A stretch of DNA of 64,000 nucleotides from Paraburkholderia unamae (GCF_003268775.1 NZ_QLSU01000034.1:1-64000), one strand, 5' to 3'. Positions 35,911 to 45,233 are shown, numbered from the stretch's first letter. A program made the numbers and translations. The notes: generated from the sequence alone by a model not told the origin.

Positions 35911-36717
35911 TCAGATCATCGGCGTGCTGGCTCCGTCCATCGGAATGAGCGCGCCCGTCACGTAGCTCGCGCGGCGGCTCGCGAGGAAAAGCGCGACATC
36001 GGCGATTTCCTCCGGCTTGGCATAACGGCCGAGCGGCACCTTGGCCTCGCCGCTCGCGAGCGCCTGGGCTGAATCGACGCCTTGCCGCTGGGCTTCGAGC
36101 TGCACGGCTTCCTGAAGGCGTTCGGTGAGCGTGGCGCCCGGGTTGATGGCGTTGATGCGAATGCCGTAGCGGGCGTGGTAGTGCGCTAGGCCCACGGTCG
36201 CGAGCATCAAGGCGGCGTTGGCCGCGCCGCCGGCAATGTGGATGTCGCTCGCGAACTTGCCGCCCATGCCGATGATGTTGACGATCGCGCCGGGCTCCGT
36301 GGTCTCGCCCGCCTTGACCCGTTGCACCATGCGGCGCAGCACTTCCTGCTGCGGATAGATGTACGGGAAATACTTCGCTTCCATCGTGGCCTTGAACGCG
36401 TCCGCGTCGAGCAACTCCGGATCGTAGCGGCGCGCCGCCCCTGAGCTGTTGATGAGGATGTCGATGGGGCCCACGGCCGTGGAGACTTCCTCGACCACGT
36501 CGGCGGCGCTATGGGCTTCGTGCAGGTCGGCGCGCGTGAGGTGCACGTGCAGGCCTTCGCTCGCCAACTGTTCGCGGGCGCGCGCGAGATTGGCCGGATC
36601 GCGCGAGACGATCGCCACTCGCGCGCCTTCCTTCGCAAAGGCGCGCGCACAGGCAAGACCGATGCCCTTGCTGCCGCCCGTCACCAGAACCACCTTCTTG
36701 TTGAGTCCGAGATCCAT
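35911..36717 (-). CDS. SDR-fold oxidoreductase lacking the YxxxK catalytic pair
   Basis: The 268-residue protein has the SDR Rossmann start V-T-G-G-S-K-G-I-G at 12-20 and I-N-S-S-G at 89-93, so it should bind NAD(P)H. Where the Ser-Tyr-Lys catalytic residues belong it reads I-I-G-M-G-G-K-F ... H-I-A-G-G-A-A-N-A-A-L, with Gly and Asn in the Tyr and Lys positions. The C-terminal G-A-L-I-P-M-D-G-A motif is kept. Related SDRs with this A-G-G-A-x-N pattern exist, so it is a subfamily trait rather than a fresh mutation. Substrate unknown. Confidence 0.85.
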   Translation of the reverse strand: MDLGLNKKVVLVTGGSKGIGLACARAFAKEGARVAIVSRDPANLARAREQLASEGLHVHLTRADLHEAHSAADVVEEVSTAVGPIDILINSSGAARRYDPELLDADAFKATMEAKYFPYIYPQQEVLRRMVQRVKAGETTEPGAIVNIIGMGGKFASDIHIAGGAANAALMLATVGLAHYHARYGIRINAINPGATLTERLQEAVQLEAQRQGVDSAQALASGEAKVPLGRYAKPEEIADVALFLASRRASYVTGALIPMDGASTPMI

Positions 36718-36829
36718 CGTCGCCTCGCTGCGCGAAAGTATAAAAAACGGTACCAAAACGATAGCAGAGGCACGGTGAGCCGGAAACATTACTCGCTGCG
36801 CGGGCAGGGACATGGCGCCGCAGCGCGCT

Positions 36830-37975
36830 TCACTCGCCGCTGTTGGCGAAGCGCGCGATCGGATCGTCGCCCGACTGGGTCGGGGCGGGCAACGCCGCGC
36901 CGGACGTCGAGGCGCGCATGATCTGCGCCCCGCCGGCCGGCGATGCGACGGTCTGGATCGGCGAGGAGCCGGCCTGGCCAGCCTGGCGTGCGGCGGCGGT
37001 TGCGGTGGGCGGGGGCGGCTCGAAGGCGTCAGCGGCGGCGTCGATGGCGTCGCGCGGGGCGCGGGTTGCCGGAGCGGCGGCCGGGTTGGCCGCGGGGTTG
37101 GCCACGGGGTTAGACACATAGGCCGGCGCGAGCGCGCCCGCGTCGCGCGACTGCGTTTGGGCCGCGCCAAGCGAGGCGGGTGGCGGTTCGAAGGCGTCGG
37201 CGGGCGCTGCCGCTGCCGTTGCTGTTGCCGCACTCGATGCAGGCACGCCTGGCGGCGCGGCCGCATACGCAGGCTGAGGCGCCGCGACCACACGATTTTG
37301 CTGGCTGGCGGAGACGATTCGCGCGGGTGGCGGCGCAGGCATGACGCTCGCCATCGCGGCCGCGGCAGGCGGCGCCGCGCTCACGCCCGGAGCACGCTGC
37401 TCAGGCGCGGAGGCTTCCCAGGTCGGCGTATCGAACGGCGCGCGCCTGGGTGCCGCCATCCGGCGGATTCCGTCGAAATGTTTCGCCCAGTACGGGTTGG
37501 TCAGATAGTCGAGCCGCACCGTGCCGCCCGTGGACGGTGCATTCACGAAGCGCAGCTTGCCTACATAGATCCCGACGTGCGAATGCGGCCGCCCGGTCGT
37601 ATTGAAGAAGACGAGGTCGCCGGGCGCGATCTCGTCGGGCTCGATCGTTTCGCCGCGCGTGCTCATTTCGGCCGTGGTGCGCGGCAGATCGACGGAAGCC
37701 GAGCGCGCCAGCACGTATTTTACGAGGCCGCTGCAATCGAAGCCGCTGTCGGGCGTATTGCCGCCCCAGCGATACGGAATGCCGACAAGGCCCATCGCCT
37801 GGATCGAGATTTCCTCGCGGCCCACGCTGTGATCGACAAAATTGGGAAAGCCCGGCGGTTTGGTGCGCCACGCGTTTTCGCCCGACGACGAACCGCTGCG
37901 CGTCACCTTTTGCGGTGCGCTCGAACACGCGGCAAGCAGGACAGCGATCAGAAGCGGAAGCCAGAGTCGACGCAT
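36830..37975 (-). CDS. NlpC/P60 (C40) peptidoglycan endopeptidase lipoprotein
   Basis: I use the ATG at 37975, which gives a clean lipoprotein signal with lipobox L-A-A-C at C17; an in-frame GTG adds six residues. The NlpC/P60 domain (about 55-170) has C81 in D-C-S-G-L and H133 in H-V-G-I-Y. The third polar residue is N145 (F-V-N-A-P-S), where Spr-type enzymes have His. Residues 180-381 are a low-complexity Ala/Pro tail containing a duplicated A-D-A-F-E-P-P-P motif. It likely cuts peptide stems of peptidoglycan from the outer membrane. The long disordered tail is unusual for the family. Confidence 0.9.
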   Translation of the reverse strand: MRRLWLPLLIAVLLAACSSAPQKVTRSGSSSGENAWRTKPPGFPNFVDHSVGREEISIQAMGLVGIPYRWGGNTPDSGFDCSGLVKYVLARSASVDLPRTTAEMSTRGETIEPDEIAPGDLVFFNTTGRPHSHVGIYVGKLRFVNAPSTGGTVRLDYLTNPYWAKHFDGIRRMAAPRRAPFDTPTWEASAPEQRAPGVSAAPPAAAAMASVMPAPPPARIVSASQQNRVVAAPQPAYAAAPPGVPASSAATATAAAAPADAFEPPPASLGAAQTQSRDAGALAPAYVSNPVANPAANPAAAPATRAPRDAIDAAADAFEPPPPTATAAARQAGQAGSSPIQTVASPAGGAQIMRASTSGAALPAPTQSGDDPIARFANSGE

Positions 37976-38122
37976 GAAGCGGGCGAAGCGCACGGGGTAC
38001 GTGCGCTGTCGGAAAAACGGGTCATGGGCGGATGGTAGCCCGCGCGTCCGGGCTTTCGCAAGAATTCTTCACAACTTACTTGAAGTCCGTGCGCCAGGTG
38101 TTGCTCCGGCGGGACGCTCCGC

Positions 38123-38166
38123 CATGAAAAAAGGACCGTATCCGGTCCCCCGGATACGGTCCTTGC
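38123..38166 (-). terminator. Terminator behind the PhoH-family gene
   Basis: AAGGACCGTATCCG and CGGATACGGTCCTT form a 14-base perfect stem around a short GTCCCC loop, with an A6 tract on the plus side giving U6 on the minus transcript. Confidence 0.92.
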
Positions 38167-38209
38167 GATCGGCCCGGACGCCCGCAACAGGCGGCGTCCG
38201 GCGATGAAA

Positions 38210-40051
38210 TTACAGAATGTCCGACGCGTAATCGGCAAGCCGCGAGCGTTCGCCGCGAGCCAGCGTCACGTGGCCGCTGTGCGCCCAGCCCTTGAAGCGG
38301 TCCACCACGTAGGTGAGGCCCGAGCTGCCTTCGGTCAGATACGGCGTGTCGATCTGCGCGATGTTGCCCAGACACACGATCTTCGTGCCCGGACCCGCGC
38401 GCGTGACGAGCGTCTTCATCTGCTTGGGCGTGAGGTTCTGCGCCTCGTCGATGATCAGATACTTGTCCACGAACGTACGGCCGCGCATGAAGTTCATGCT
38501 CTTGACCTTCAGGCGCGAGCGGATCAGCTCCTGGGTTGCGGCGCGGCCCCATTCGCCGGCGGCGTCGTCGGTTTTCTGGAGCACTTCGAGGTTGTCGTCG
38601 AACGCGCCCATCCACGGCTGCATCTTTTCCTCTTCCGTGCCCGGCAGGAAGCCGATGTCTTCGCCCACCGGTACCGTCGCGCGCGTCACGATGATCTCGT
38701 TGTAGCGCTTTTCGTCGAGCACTTGAGCGAGGCCCGCCGCGAGCGCGACGAGCGTCTTGCCCGTGCCGGCCTGGCCGAGCAGCGTGACGAAGTCGATCTC
38801 CGGGTTCATCAGCAGGTTCAGCGCGAAGTTCTGCTCGCGGTTGCGCGCCGTGATGCCCCACACGTTGTTCTTGTGGTGGCCGTAGTCGCGCAGCGTTTGC
38901 AGGAGCGCCGTCTTGCCGTTGAGTTCACGCACGATCGCGTGGAACGCCGGTTCGCCGTTCTGCGGTTCGAGATAAACGAACTCGTTCACGAGCATCGACA
39001 GGCATTCGGGACCCGTCACGCGGTAATACGTCGTGCCGGTCTTGGTGTCCTGCCAGGACTCCATGCCCTTCGCGTGCTTCGACCAGAAGTCCTGCTGGAG
39101 CGCGCGCACGCCCGAGTAGAGCAGGTCCTTGTCTTCGAGAACCTGGTCGTTGAAGTAGTCTTCGGCAGGCAGGCCCAGGGCGTGGGCCTTGATGCGCATG
39201 TTGATGTCTTTCGACACCAGCACGACGAGGCGGTCGGGCCGGTCGCGTTGCAGCGCGCGCACGACGCCGAGGATCTGGTTGTCCGCCTTGCCTTGCGGCA
39301 GGCCGTCGACCGGGTCGATGTGCGTGAGCGTGGTCTGGAAGTACAGGCGGCCGAGCGCCTCGCGGCTGCCGAGGCGGGCAAGCGAAATGCCTTCGGAGAT
39401 CGGGCCCGCGTTCGCGACCAGCTGGTCGAGCGTGCGGCTCACCTGACGCGCGTTACGCGCGACTTCCGACATGCCCTTCTTGTGGTTGTCGAGTTCCTCC
39501 AACGTCATCATCGGCAGATAGACGTCGTGTTCCTCGAAGCGGAACAGGCAGGTCGGGTCGTGCATCAGCACGTTCGTGTCGAGCACGAAGAGCTTCTGGA
39601 CTTCGACGCTCTCCTCGGGATGCACGCGTTTTTTCGTGGCGCCGCGTGTGGCGGGCGCCGCGGCGGCGCCGGTGGCTTTGGCCGAAGCGGGTTTGCCGCC
39701 GCTGCGCGCGGTGGGGGCTTGCGCCGGCTCTTCGCGCGCCTCGCGCGGCTGCAACAGGGCGGCGGTGGTCTGCTTGGCGCCGCCGCGCTTGCGCACGGGC
39801 GCCGGCGCGACGGGTTCGAGCGCGGCCAGTTCGGCGCTGGCGCCCGAGAACGGGACCGTGCGCAGCGTGGTGGCGGCGTTGGCGGCCTCGGTCATCGGCT
39901 CGGCGACGCTCGCGGGGCCGTAGTCGGCGGCATCGGCAGCGTCGTTTTCGCTCGCTGCCTTGCGCGTGCTGCGCGTCGTGCGGGCACGCGCCTTGTATTC
40001 TTCGGGCGGCAGCAGGTTGCCGAGCTTGCTGGGGGGAGTAGGCAAAGGCAT
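38210..40051 (-). CDS. PIN-PhoH fusion protein (PhoH2-type RNase/ATPase)
   Basis: The 613-residue protein has an Ala/Pro/Arg-rich N-terminal 145 residues, then a PIN nuclease domain (about 152-290) starting L-F-V-L-D-T-N-V-L-M-H-D with D158, a conserved E near 186 and D257 and D282 as likely metal ligands. A PhoH ATPase domain follows, with Walker A G-Q-A-G-T-G-K-T at 426-433 and I-I-D-E-A-Q-N-L as Walker B. PhoH2 proteins unwind and cut RNA in mycobacteria. The disordered N-terminal extension is longer than in E. coli-type PhoH. Confidence 0.92.
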   Translation of the reverse strand: MPLPTPPSKLGNLLPPEEYKARARTTRSTRKAASENDAADAADYGPASVAEPMTEAANAATTLRTVPFSGASAELAALEPVAPAPVRKRGGAKQTTAALLQPREAREEPAQAPTARSGGKPASAKATGAAAAPATRGATKKRVHPEESVEVQKLFVLDTNVLMHDPTCLFRFEEHDVYLPMMTLEELDNHKKGMSEVARNARQVSRTLDQLVANAGPISEGISLARLGSREALGRLYFQTTLTHIDPVDGLPQGKADNQILGVVRALQRDRPDRLVVLVSKDINMRIKAHALGLPAEDYFNDQVLEDKDLLYSGVRALQQDFWSKHAKGMESWQDTKTGTTYYRVTGPECLSMLVNEFVYLEPQNGEPAFHAIVRELNGKTALLQTLRDYGHHKNNVWGITARNREQNFALNLLMNPEIDFVTLLGQAGTGKTLVALAAGLAQVLDEKRYNEIIVTRATVPVGEDIGFLPGTEEEKMQPWMGAFDDNLEVLQKTDDAAGEWGRAATQELIRSRLKVKSMNFMRGRTFVDKYLIIDEAQNLTPKQMKTLVTRAGPGTKIVCLGNIAQIDTPYLTEGSSGLTYVVDRFKGWAHSGHVTLARGERSRLADYASDIL

Positions 40052-40283
40052 GGTGTCCCTCGAAATATTCGGGTCGAGTGGTCGCGGGGTTACCCAGTAA
40101 GGCGCGCTTTCGGTCGGTGCGTGCGGATGCCGGGTAGGCGCCCGTCGTTACCGCGCAAGGTGCGCGCTCAGGTCAGAAAATGCCGGTTCGCCTGGTTTTC
40201 GATCAGCTCCTTGACGTTTGCGCGCACCGGGTCGCAAAGCCGGCACGAACGGGGAGAAAAGCGGAAGGGAACAGCGATGCATA
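40052..40283. other. Upstream region of the PhoH-family gene
   Basis: About 230 bases that should contain the minus-strand promoter of the PIN-PhoH gene. No gene and no convincing promoter boxes are visible. The adjacent bases 40284-40325 are the terminator of bcp. Confidence 0.4.
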
Positions 40284-40325
40284 AACAAAAAAGCCGCTGC
40301 CCCGTGTGACGAGGCAAGCGGCTTC
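40284..40325 (-). terminator. Terminator behind bcp, end of the minus-strand arn-bcp block
   Basis: AAGCCGCT-GCCCCG and CGAGGC-AAGCGGCTT pair with one internal mismatch around a short loop, and the plus-strand A6 tract gives U6 on the minus transcript. It lies about 125 bases behind the bcp stop. Confidence 0.85.
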
Positions 40326-40450
40326 ACTTCGGTGATGACACGTTGCCCCGGATGCGCATTTCCGGTCATCTCGTGACCGGCTGCGTAACCGCCGCAACAT
40401 GGCGTAAAAATGGTTGGACAGGCACTCATTGCAGCCCAATATAACGCTCC

Positions 40451-40921
40451 TCAAAGCGCTTGTACAGCCTCCAGAACTTCGTCGACATGGCCCGGCACCT
40501 TGATTCCACGCCACTCGCGGCGCAGTACGCCGTCGGCGTCGATCAGGAAGGTCGAGCGTTCGATACCCCGTACCTGTTTGCCATACATTTTCTTCAATTT
40601 GATGACGTCGAAGAGCGTGCACAGCGCTTCATCGGCATCCGATACCAAGGTAAACGGCAGTTCGAGCTTGGCCTTGAAGTTATCGTGCGAGCGCACGCTG
40701 TCGCGCGACACGCCCACGATCTGCGCGCCGGCCTTCTTGAACTTCGGATAGAGGTCGCGGAACTGCAAGCCTTCGGTCGTGCAGCCCGGGGTGTTGTCTT
40801 TCGGATAGAAGTACAGCACCACCTTCTTGCCCTTCAGGCTAGAGAACGTGAAGTCGCCGCCGGTGGCGGGGGCGGTGAAGTCGGGAACGGGTTGGTCGAC
40901 TGCGATGGTCACGTCAGGCAC
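40451..40921 (-). CDS. bcp: Thiol peroxidase Bcp (PrxQ-type peroxiredoxin)
   Basis: The 156-residue peroxiredoxin starts at a GTG preceded by AAGGGAG. The peroxidatic Cys is C47 in D-N-T-P-G-C-T-T-E. The resolving Cys that E. coli Bcp has five residues later is absent (L52); another Cys, C101 in D-E-A-L-C-T-L, might act instead, or the enzyme may be 1-Cys. It reduces H2O2 and organic hydroperoxides. It lies behind arnD on the same strand. Confidence 0.95.
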   Translation of the reverse strand: MPDVTIAVDQPVPDFTAPATGGDFTFSSLKGKKVVLYFYPKDNTPGCTTEGLQFRDLYPKFKKAGAQIVGVSRDSVRSHDNFKAKLELPFTLVSDADEALCTLFDVIKLKKMYGKQVRGIERSTFLIDADGVLRREWRGIKVPGHVDEVLEAVQAL

Positions 40922-41078
40922 GTGGCACTCCCTTTGTTATTGGCAGGCGTTGCCGCCGCGCTGTCCAGCCAGCTGCGCTGCGGCGCCGTTTCGCCGGGAC
41001 GGCGTGCTGCCCGGGGCGCGGGGGCTTGCGTGGGCGGTGAGTCGTCGGCGCAAGTCTCGCGGCGCACGGGCGGCGGAT

Positions 41079-41975
41079 TCAGTCGGGCTGCACGATCAGC
41101 TGGCCGGAGCGGCCGGCGATCTCGCCCCAGGTGACAGGGTACGATGGCAGCGAAGCCGGGTCCAGCGTCGCATGGTAGTCGCCCATCGTGGCAAACGTGT
41201 GGCCTTGCGCGCGCCAGCCCGCGAGCAGTTGCTCGAACACGGGCGCGAGTTTCTGGCCTTCGAGCTCCGCGTGCAGCGTGAAGACCTGGTCGTGCGGATT
41301 GTTTTCGGTGCGCTTGAGCATCCACGCCGCGACCGTGTCGATGTCGACGCCGTCCACGCCCAGCACTTCGTCGAGCGTGGGCAAGGTGGTGGGCATCTGC
41401 ACATGGTTCAGCGTGCGTCCCGCCACCACCGGCCGATAGGGCGAATGGCCGCGGCCGTCCGAGGCGTACTTCATGCCCCACGCGTCGATCTGCTCGAAGG
41501 CGGCCTCGTTCATTTGCCAGCCCGCCGCGCCGTGCGTGACGGGCGGCGTGCCGAAAATGCGCGTGAAGCGGTCGTGGCTCTTTTGCATCTGGCGCGCGGT
41601 CCACTGCGCGTCACGCGTGCGCACGTTGTCCTGCCAGTACACGTGATCCCACGTATGAATGCCGCATTCGAAGCCGGCTTCGTGAATCGCGCGCATCTGC
41701 GAGGCCGCTTCCACGCCGATATCCGGGCCCGGCAGCAGCACGCCGTACATCAGCTGCTTCACGCCGTAATGCTCCACCACGGACGTGCGCGAGACCTTCT
41801 TGAGAAAGCCGGGACGGAATACGCGGCGCAGCGCCCAGCCCGTGTGATCGGGGCCGAGGCTGAACAGGAACGTGGCGCGCGCCTTGTAGCGGTCGAAGAT
41901 GCGCGCGAGATTCGGCACGCCTTCGCGCGTGCCGCGCAGCGTGTCGACGTCGATTTTCAGGACGATGCGGGCCAA
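41079..41975 (-). CDS. arnD: 4-deoxy-4-formamido-L-arabinose-phosphoundecaprenol deformylase ArnD
   Basis: The 298-residue polysaccharide-deacetylase fold starts at a TTG with weak SD. L-K-I-D-V-D-T-L-R-G-T-R-E-G-V-P matches the ArnD N terminus, including the metal-binding Asp residues. H-T-W-D-H in the middle gives the zinc histidines, and H-A-E-L-E-G is the C-terminal His motif. It removes the formyl group from the undecaprenyl-linked sugar at the membrane before flipping. It follows the decarboxylase gene after 24 bases. Confidence 0.95.
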   Translation of the reverse strand: MARIVLKIDVDTLRGTREGVPNLARIFDRYKARATFLFSLGPDHTGWALRRVFRPGFLKKVSRTSVVEHYGVKQLMYGVLLPGPDIGVEAASQMRAIHEAGFECGIHTWDHVYWQDNVRTRDAQWTARQMQKSHDRFTRIFGTPPVTHGAAGWQMNEAAFEQIDAWGMKYASDGRGHSPYRPVVAGRTLNHVQMPTTLPTLDEVLGVDGVDIDTVAAWMLKRTENNPHDQVFTLHAELEGQKLAPVFEQLLAGWRAQGHTFATMGDYHATLDPASLPSYPVTWGEIAGRSGQLIVQPD

Positions 41976-41999
41976 GTGGCGAGGACCTTTGTCTGACGC

Positions 42000-43049
42000 T
42001 TAGTGTTGCTCGACGAGCGCACGGGCTTCGGCCACATGCCCGCGGTACGCTTCGAAGATCTTGCGCAGCGCTTCGTCGAAGGTCGACTTCGGCGCCCAGT
42101 TCAGTTCCTGCTTCGTGTTGTCGATCTTCGGCACGCGGTTCTGCACGTCCTGGTAGCCGGCACCGTAGTACGCGCCCGACGACGTTTCGACGAGCTGCAC
42201 CTTCTTCGCCATTTCCGCGTATTCCGGGAATTCGGCGGCGAGCGCCAGCATCTTGTGCGCGAGTTCGCGCACCGAGAAGTTGTTGGTCGGGTTGCCGATG
42301 TTGTAGATCTTGCCGGTGGCGACGCCGTCCTTGTTCTCGATGATCTTCATGAGCGCTTCGATGCCGTCGTCGATATCGGTGAACGCGCGCTTTTGCGCGC
42401 CGCCATCCACGAGGCTGATGTTCTCGCCGCGCACGATGTGGCCGAGGAACTGCGTCACGACGCGCGACGAGCCTTCCTTCGGCGTGTAGATCGAGTCGAG
42501 GCCCGGGCCGATCCAGTTGAACGGACGGAACAGCGTGAAGTTCAGGCCTTCCATGCCGTAGCCCCAGATCACGCGGTCCATGAGCTGCTTGGAGCACGCG
42601 TAGATCCAGCGCGGCTTGTTGATCGGGCCGTAGGTGAGCGCCGAGGCGTCCGGGTCGAACTGCTCGTCGGAGCACATGCCGTAGACCTCGGAGGTCGACG
42701 GGAAGACGAGGTGCTTGCGGTACTTCACGGCCGAACGCACGATCGGGAGGTTCGCCTCGAAGTCGAGCTCGAACACGCGCAGCGGCTGCTGCACGTAGGT
42801 CGCGGGCGTGGCGATGGCGACGAGCGGCAGGATCACGTCGCACTTCTTGACGTGGTACTCGACCCACTCCTTGTTGATCGTGATGTCGCCTTCGAAGAAG
42901 TGCATCCGTTCATGCTTGACGAGGTCGCCGAGGCGATCCGTCTGCATGTCCATGCCGAACACTTCCCAGTTCGTGTTTTCGAGGATGCGCTTGGAGAGGT
43001 GGTGGCCGATAAAGCCGTTCACACCCAGGATCAGGACTTTTTTGGTCAT
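42000..43049 (-). CDS. UDP-glucuronate decarboxylase (stand-alone ArnA C-terminal domain)
   Basis: The 349-residue SDR corresponds to the C-terminal half of E. coli ArnA. It has G-V-N-G-F-I-G-H-H-L at 9-18 for NAD, S-T-S-E-V-Y-G and Y-A-C-S-K-Q as the Ser and Tyr-x3-Lys catalytic parts, and R-P-F-N-W-I-G-P. It oxidises and decarboxylates UDP-glucuronate to UDP-4-keto-pentose. The E. coli formyltransferase half is a separate gene here (43046-44014) that overlaps this start by ATGA, so the two are still made together. Confidence 0.93.
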   Translation of the reverse strand: MTKKVLILGVNGFIGHHLSKRILENTNWEVFGMDMQTDRLGDLVKHERMHFFEGDITINKEWVEYHVKKCDVILPLVAIATPATYVQQPLRVFELDFEANLPIVRSAVKYRKHLVFPSTSEVYGMCSDEQFDPDASALTYGPINKPRWIYACSKQLMDRVIWGYGMEGLNFTLFRPFNWIGPGLDSIYTPKEGSSRVVTQFLGHIVRGENISLVDGGAQKRAFTDIDDGIEALMKIIENKDGVATGKIYNIGNPTNNFSVRELAHKMLALAAEFPEYAEMAKKVQLVETSSGAYYGAGYQDVQNRVPKIDNTKQELNWAPKSTFDEALRKIFEAYRGHVAEARALVEQH

Positions 43050-44014
43050 GGACGGGGGACAGATGAAATGAGTTCGGAGAACGCGGCGGGGGTGATGACG
43101 GTCTCTTGACCGCCATGTGCCAGACTCGGCGCATGCCGCAGTTCATGGATCGCGATGGCGCGGCCGTCGCCACAAAGGGCGAAAAACGCATTATCGCTTA
43201 CGTGGATGCCGGCGGGCAATCCGGCGAGGGGGCGGACCCTTTCGGCATCCGGGGAGCCGGGGCGCACGAGGCGCGCGCGGGCGATCACGAAACGCTCGCG
43301 GCCGACGTCGGTGAACGCGCCCGGATAGGGGGGCGCGACCGCGCGAATCAGGTTGTACACCTGCTGCGCGCTCTGGCCGAAGTCGAGGCGGCCGTCTTCG
43401 GGCTTGCGCCCGCCGAAGTAGCTGCCCTTCGTGAGGTCGTTCGGCAGATGCGGCGCTTCGCCCGCGATCAGCGCGGGCAGCACGCGCCAGAGCGTCTGCT
43501 CGGCGGCGACCGTCACTTTGTCGAATACCTGCGCGGCGGTGTCGTCGGGGAGGATCGGCACCGGTGTTTGCGCGACGATGGCGCCCGCGTCGGGCTTGGC
43601 GGCCATTTCGTGCAGCGTGGCGCCCGTTTCGGTCTCGCCGTTGAGCACGGCCCAGTTCGTCGGCACACGGCCGCGGTACTTCGGCAGGAGCGAGCCGTGC
43701 ACGTTGTACGCGCCGCGCGCGGCGAGCGCGAGCAGATCGACGGGCAGCATGTGCCGGTAGTAGAACGAGAAAATGAAGTCCGGGCGCGCCGCGGAAACGG
43801 CCGCGCGCAGCTCGGCGCTTTTCGGGTCCGCGGGCGTGACGACCTCGATCCCATGCTCCTCGGCCACCGACTTCACGCTGCCGAACCAGATGTTTTCCGT
43901 CGGGCTGTCCTCGTGCGTGACGACGAGCGCGACATCCACGCCGCCCGCCAGCAGCACCTGGAGGCAGCGCACGCCCACGTTGTGATACGCGAAGACGACG
44001 GCGCGCGGCTTCAT
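43046..44014 (-). CDS. UDP-4-amino-4-deoxy-L-arabinose formyltransferase (stand-alone ArnA N-terminal domain)
   Basis: The 322-residue protein has the formyltransferase catalytic triad N104, H106 and D142 in Y-N-V-H-G-S-L-L-P-K-Y-R-G-R and K-P-D-A-G. The C-terminal OB-like subdomain is present. It transfers a formyl group from N10-formyl-THF to the amino sugar, as in ArnA. The gene overlaps both arnC upstream and the decarboxylase gene downstream by four bases, so three proteins are translationally coupled. Confidence 0.93.
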   Translation of the reverse strand: MKPRAVVFAYHNVGVRCLQVLLAGGVDVALVVTHEDSPTENIWFGSVKSVAEEHGIEVVTPADPKSAELRAAVSAARPDFIFSFYYRHMLPVDLLALAARGAYNVHGSLLPKYRGRVPTNWAVLNGETETGATLHEMAAKPDAGAIVAQTPVPILPDDTAAQVFDKVTVAAEQTLWRVLPALIAGEAPHLPNDLTKGSYFGGRKPEDGRLDFGQSAQQVYNLIRAVAPPYPGAFTDVGRERFVIARARLVRPGSPDAERVRPLAGLPAGIHVSDNAFFALCGDGRAIAIHELRHAPSLAHGGQETVITPAAFSELISSVPRP

Positions 44015-45096
44015 GAGCGGGCTCCTTCGTTGGCCGGATTGTTTGCGGTGCCCGACGCTTGCGCGGATTGCTGTGCGTACGCGGCGGCCTGCACCACATC
44101 CTGGCGCGGGGTGTCGACCACGGCGCGGCCGTTGCGCTCTTCCAGAATCGTCTGGATGAGATAGCGCGGGCGCGCGCGCACCTGCTGATAGATGCGGCCG
44201 ATGTACTCGCCGAGCAGACCGAGCGCGAAGATGATTACGCCAAGCAGGAAGAACGTGATGGCGAACAGCGTGAACACGCCTTGCACTTCCGCGCCGATGA
44301 TGAAGCGGCGAATCAGCAGCAGCACGAAGAGGCCTGCCGAGCCGAGCGAAAGAATCACGCCGATGAACGACAACCATTGCAGCGGCACGACGGAGAAGCC
44401 CGTCACGAGGTCGAAGTTCAGGCGAATGAGGCTGTAGAGCGAATACTTCGACTCGCCCGCGAAACGCTCCTCGTGCGCGACATCGACCTCGACCGGGTTC
44501 TGCGAGAACGTGTAGGCGAGCGCGGGAATGAACGTGTTGATTTCGCCGCAGCGGTTGATCGTGTCGACGATGCGGCGGTTGTAGGCGCGCAGCATGCAGC
44601 CCTGGTCGGTCATCTTGATGCGCGTGATGCGCTCGCGCAGGCGGTTCATCATCTGCGAGGCCTTGCGGCGCCAGAGGCTGTCCTGGCGCTGCATGCGGAT
44701 CGTGCCGACGTAGTCGTAGCCCTCGCGCATCTTCTCGACGAGCTTGCCGATTTCCTCGGGCGGGTTTTGCAGGTCGGCGTCGAGCGTGATGACAATCTCG
44801 CCGCGCGCCTGCTCGAAGCCCGCGAGGATCGCCATGTGCTGCCCGTAGTTGCCGTTGAGCAGGATCGCGCGCGTCGCGTCGGGACGCGCCCGGAACTGCT
44901 CGGCGAGCATCGCGGCGGAGCGGTCGCGGCTGCCGTCGTTAATGAAGATCACTTCGTACGAGGTGCCGAGCTTGTCGAGCGCCGGGTACAGGCGTGCGAA
45001 CAGGGCGGGAAGGCCGGCTTCCTCGTTGTAGACCGGAATGATGACCGAGACTTCCGGCGTTTCCGGTGTCAAGGTGCGTTGTTCCGTTTGAGTCAT
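44011..45096 (-). CDS. arnC: Undecaprenyl-phosphate Ara4FN transferase ArnC
   Basis: The 361-residue GT2 glycosyltransferase has V-S-V-I-I-P-V-Y-N-E-E-A-G at 16-28, D-G-S-R-D and D-A-D-L-Q-N-P-P-E-E nucleotide and metal motifs, and two C-terminal membrane helices (about 235-305) before an Ala/Gln-rich tail. It attaches the formylated sugar to undecaprenyl phosphate on the inner face of the membrane. It follows arnB after 137 bases. Confidence 0.95.
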   Translation of the reverse strand: MTQTEQRTLTPETPEVSVIIPVYNEEAGLPALFARLYPALDKLGTSYEVIFINDGSRDRSAAMLAEQFRARPDATRAILLNGNYGQHMAILAGFEQARGEIVITLDADLQNPPEEIGKLVEKMREGYDYVGTIRMQRQDSLWRRKASQMMNRLRERITRIKMTDQGCMLRAYNRRIVDTINRCGEINTFIPALAYTFSQNPVEVDVAHEERFAGESKYSLYSLIRLNFDLVTGFSVVPLQWLSFIGVILSLGSAGLFVLLLIRRFIIGAEVQGVFTLFAITFFLLGVIIFALGLLGEYIGRIYQQVRARPRYLIQTILEERNGRAVVDTPRQDVVQAAAYAQQSAQASGTANNPANEGARS

Positions 45097-45233
45097 GTGT
45101 GCATCGATTCCGTTATGGGTGTCGACGGGCGCAGGCGCGGTGGCGCCGAGTCCCGTCCCGTGCCCGCAGGGGCAGTCGGGCGATGGGTGTCGCCCGTTTG
45201 TTTACTTGCTTTGCCGATGGTCTTGCAAACTGC

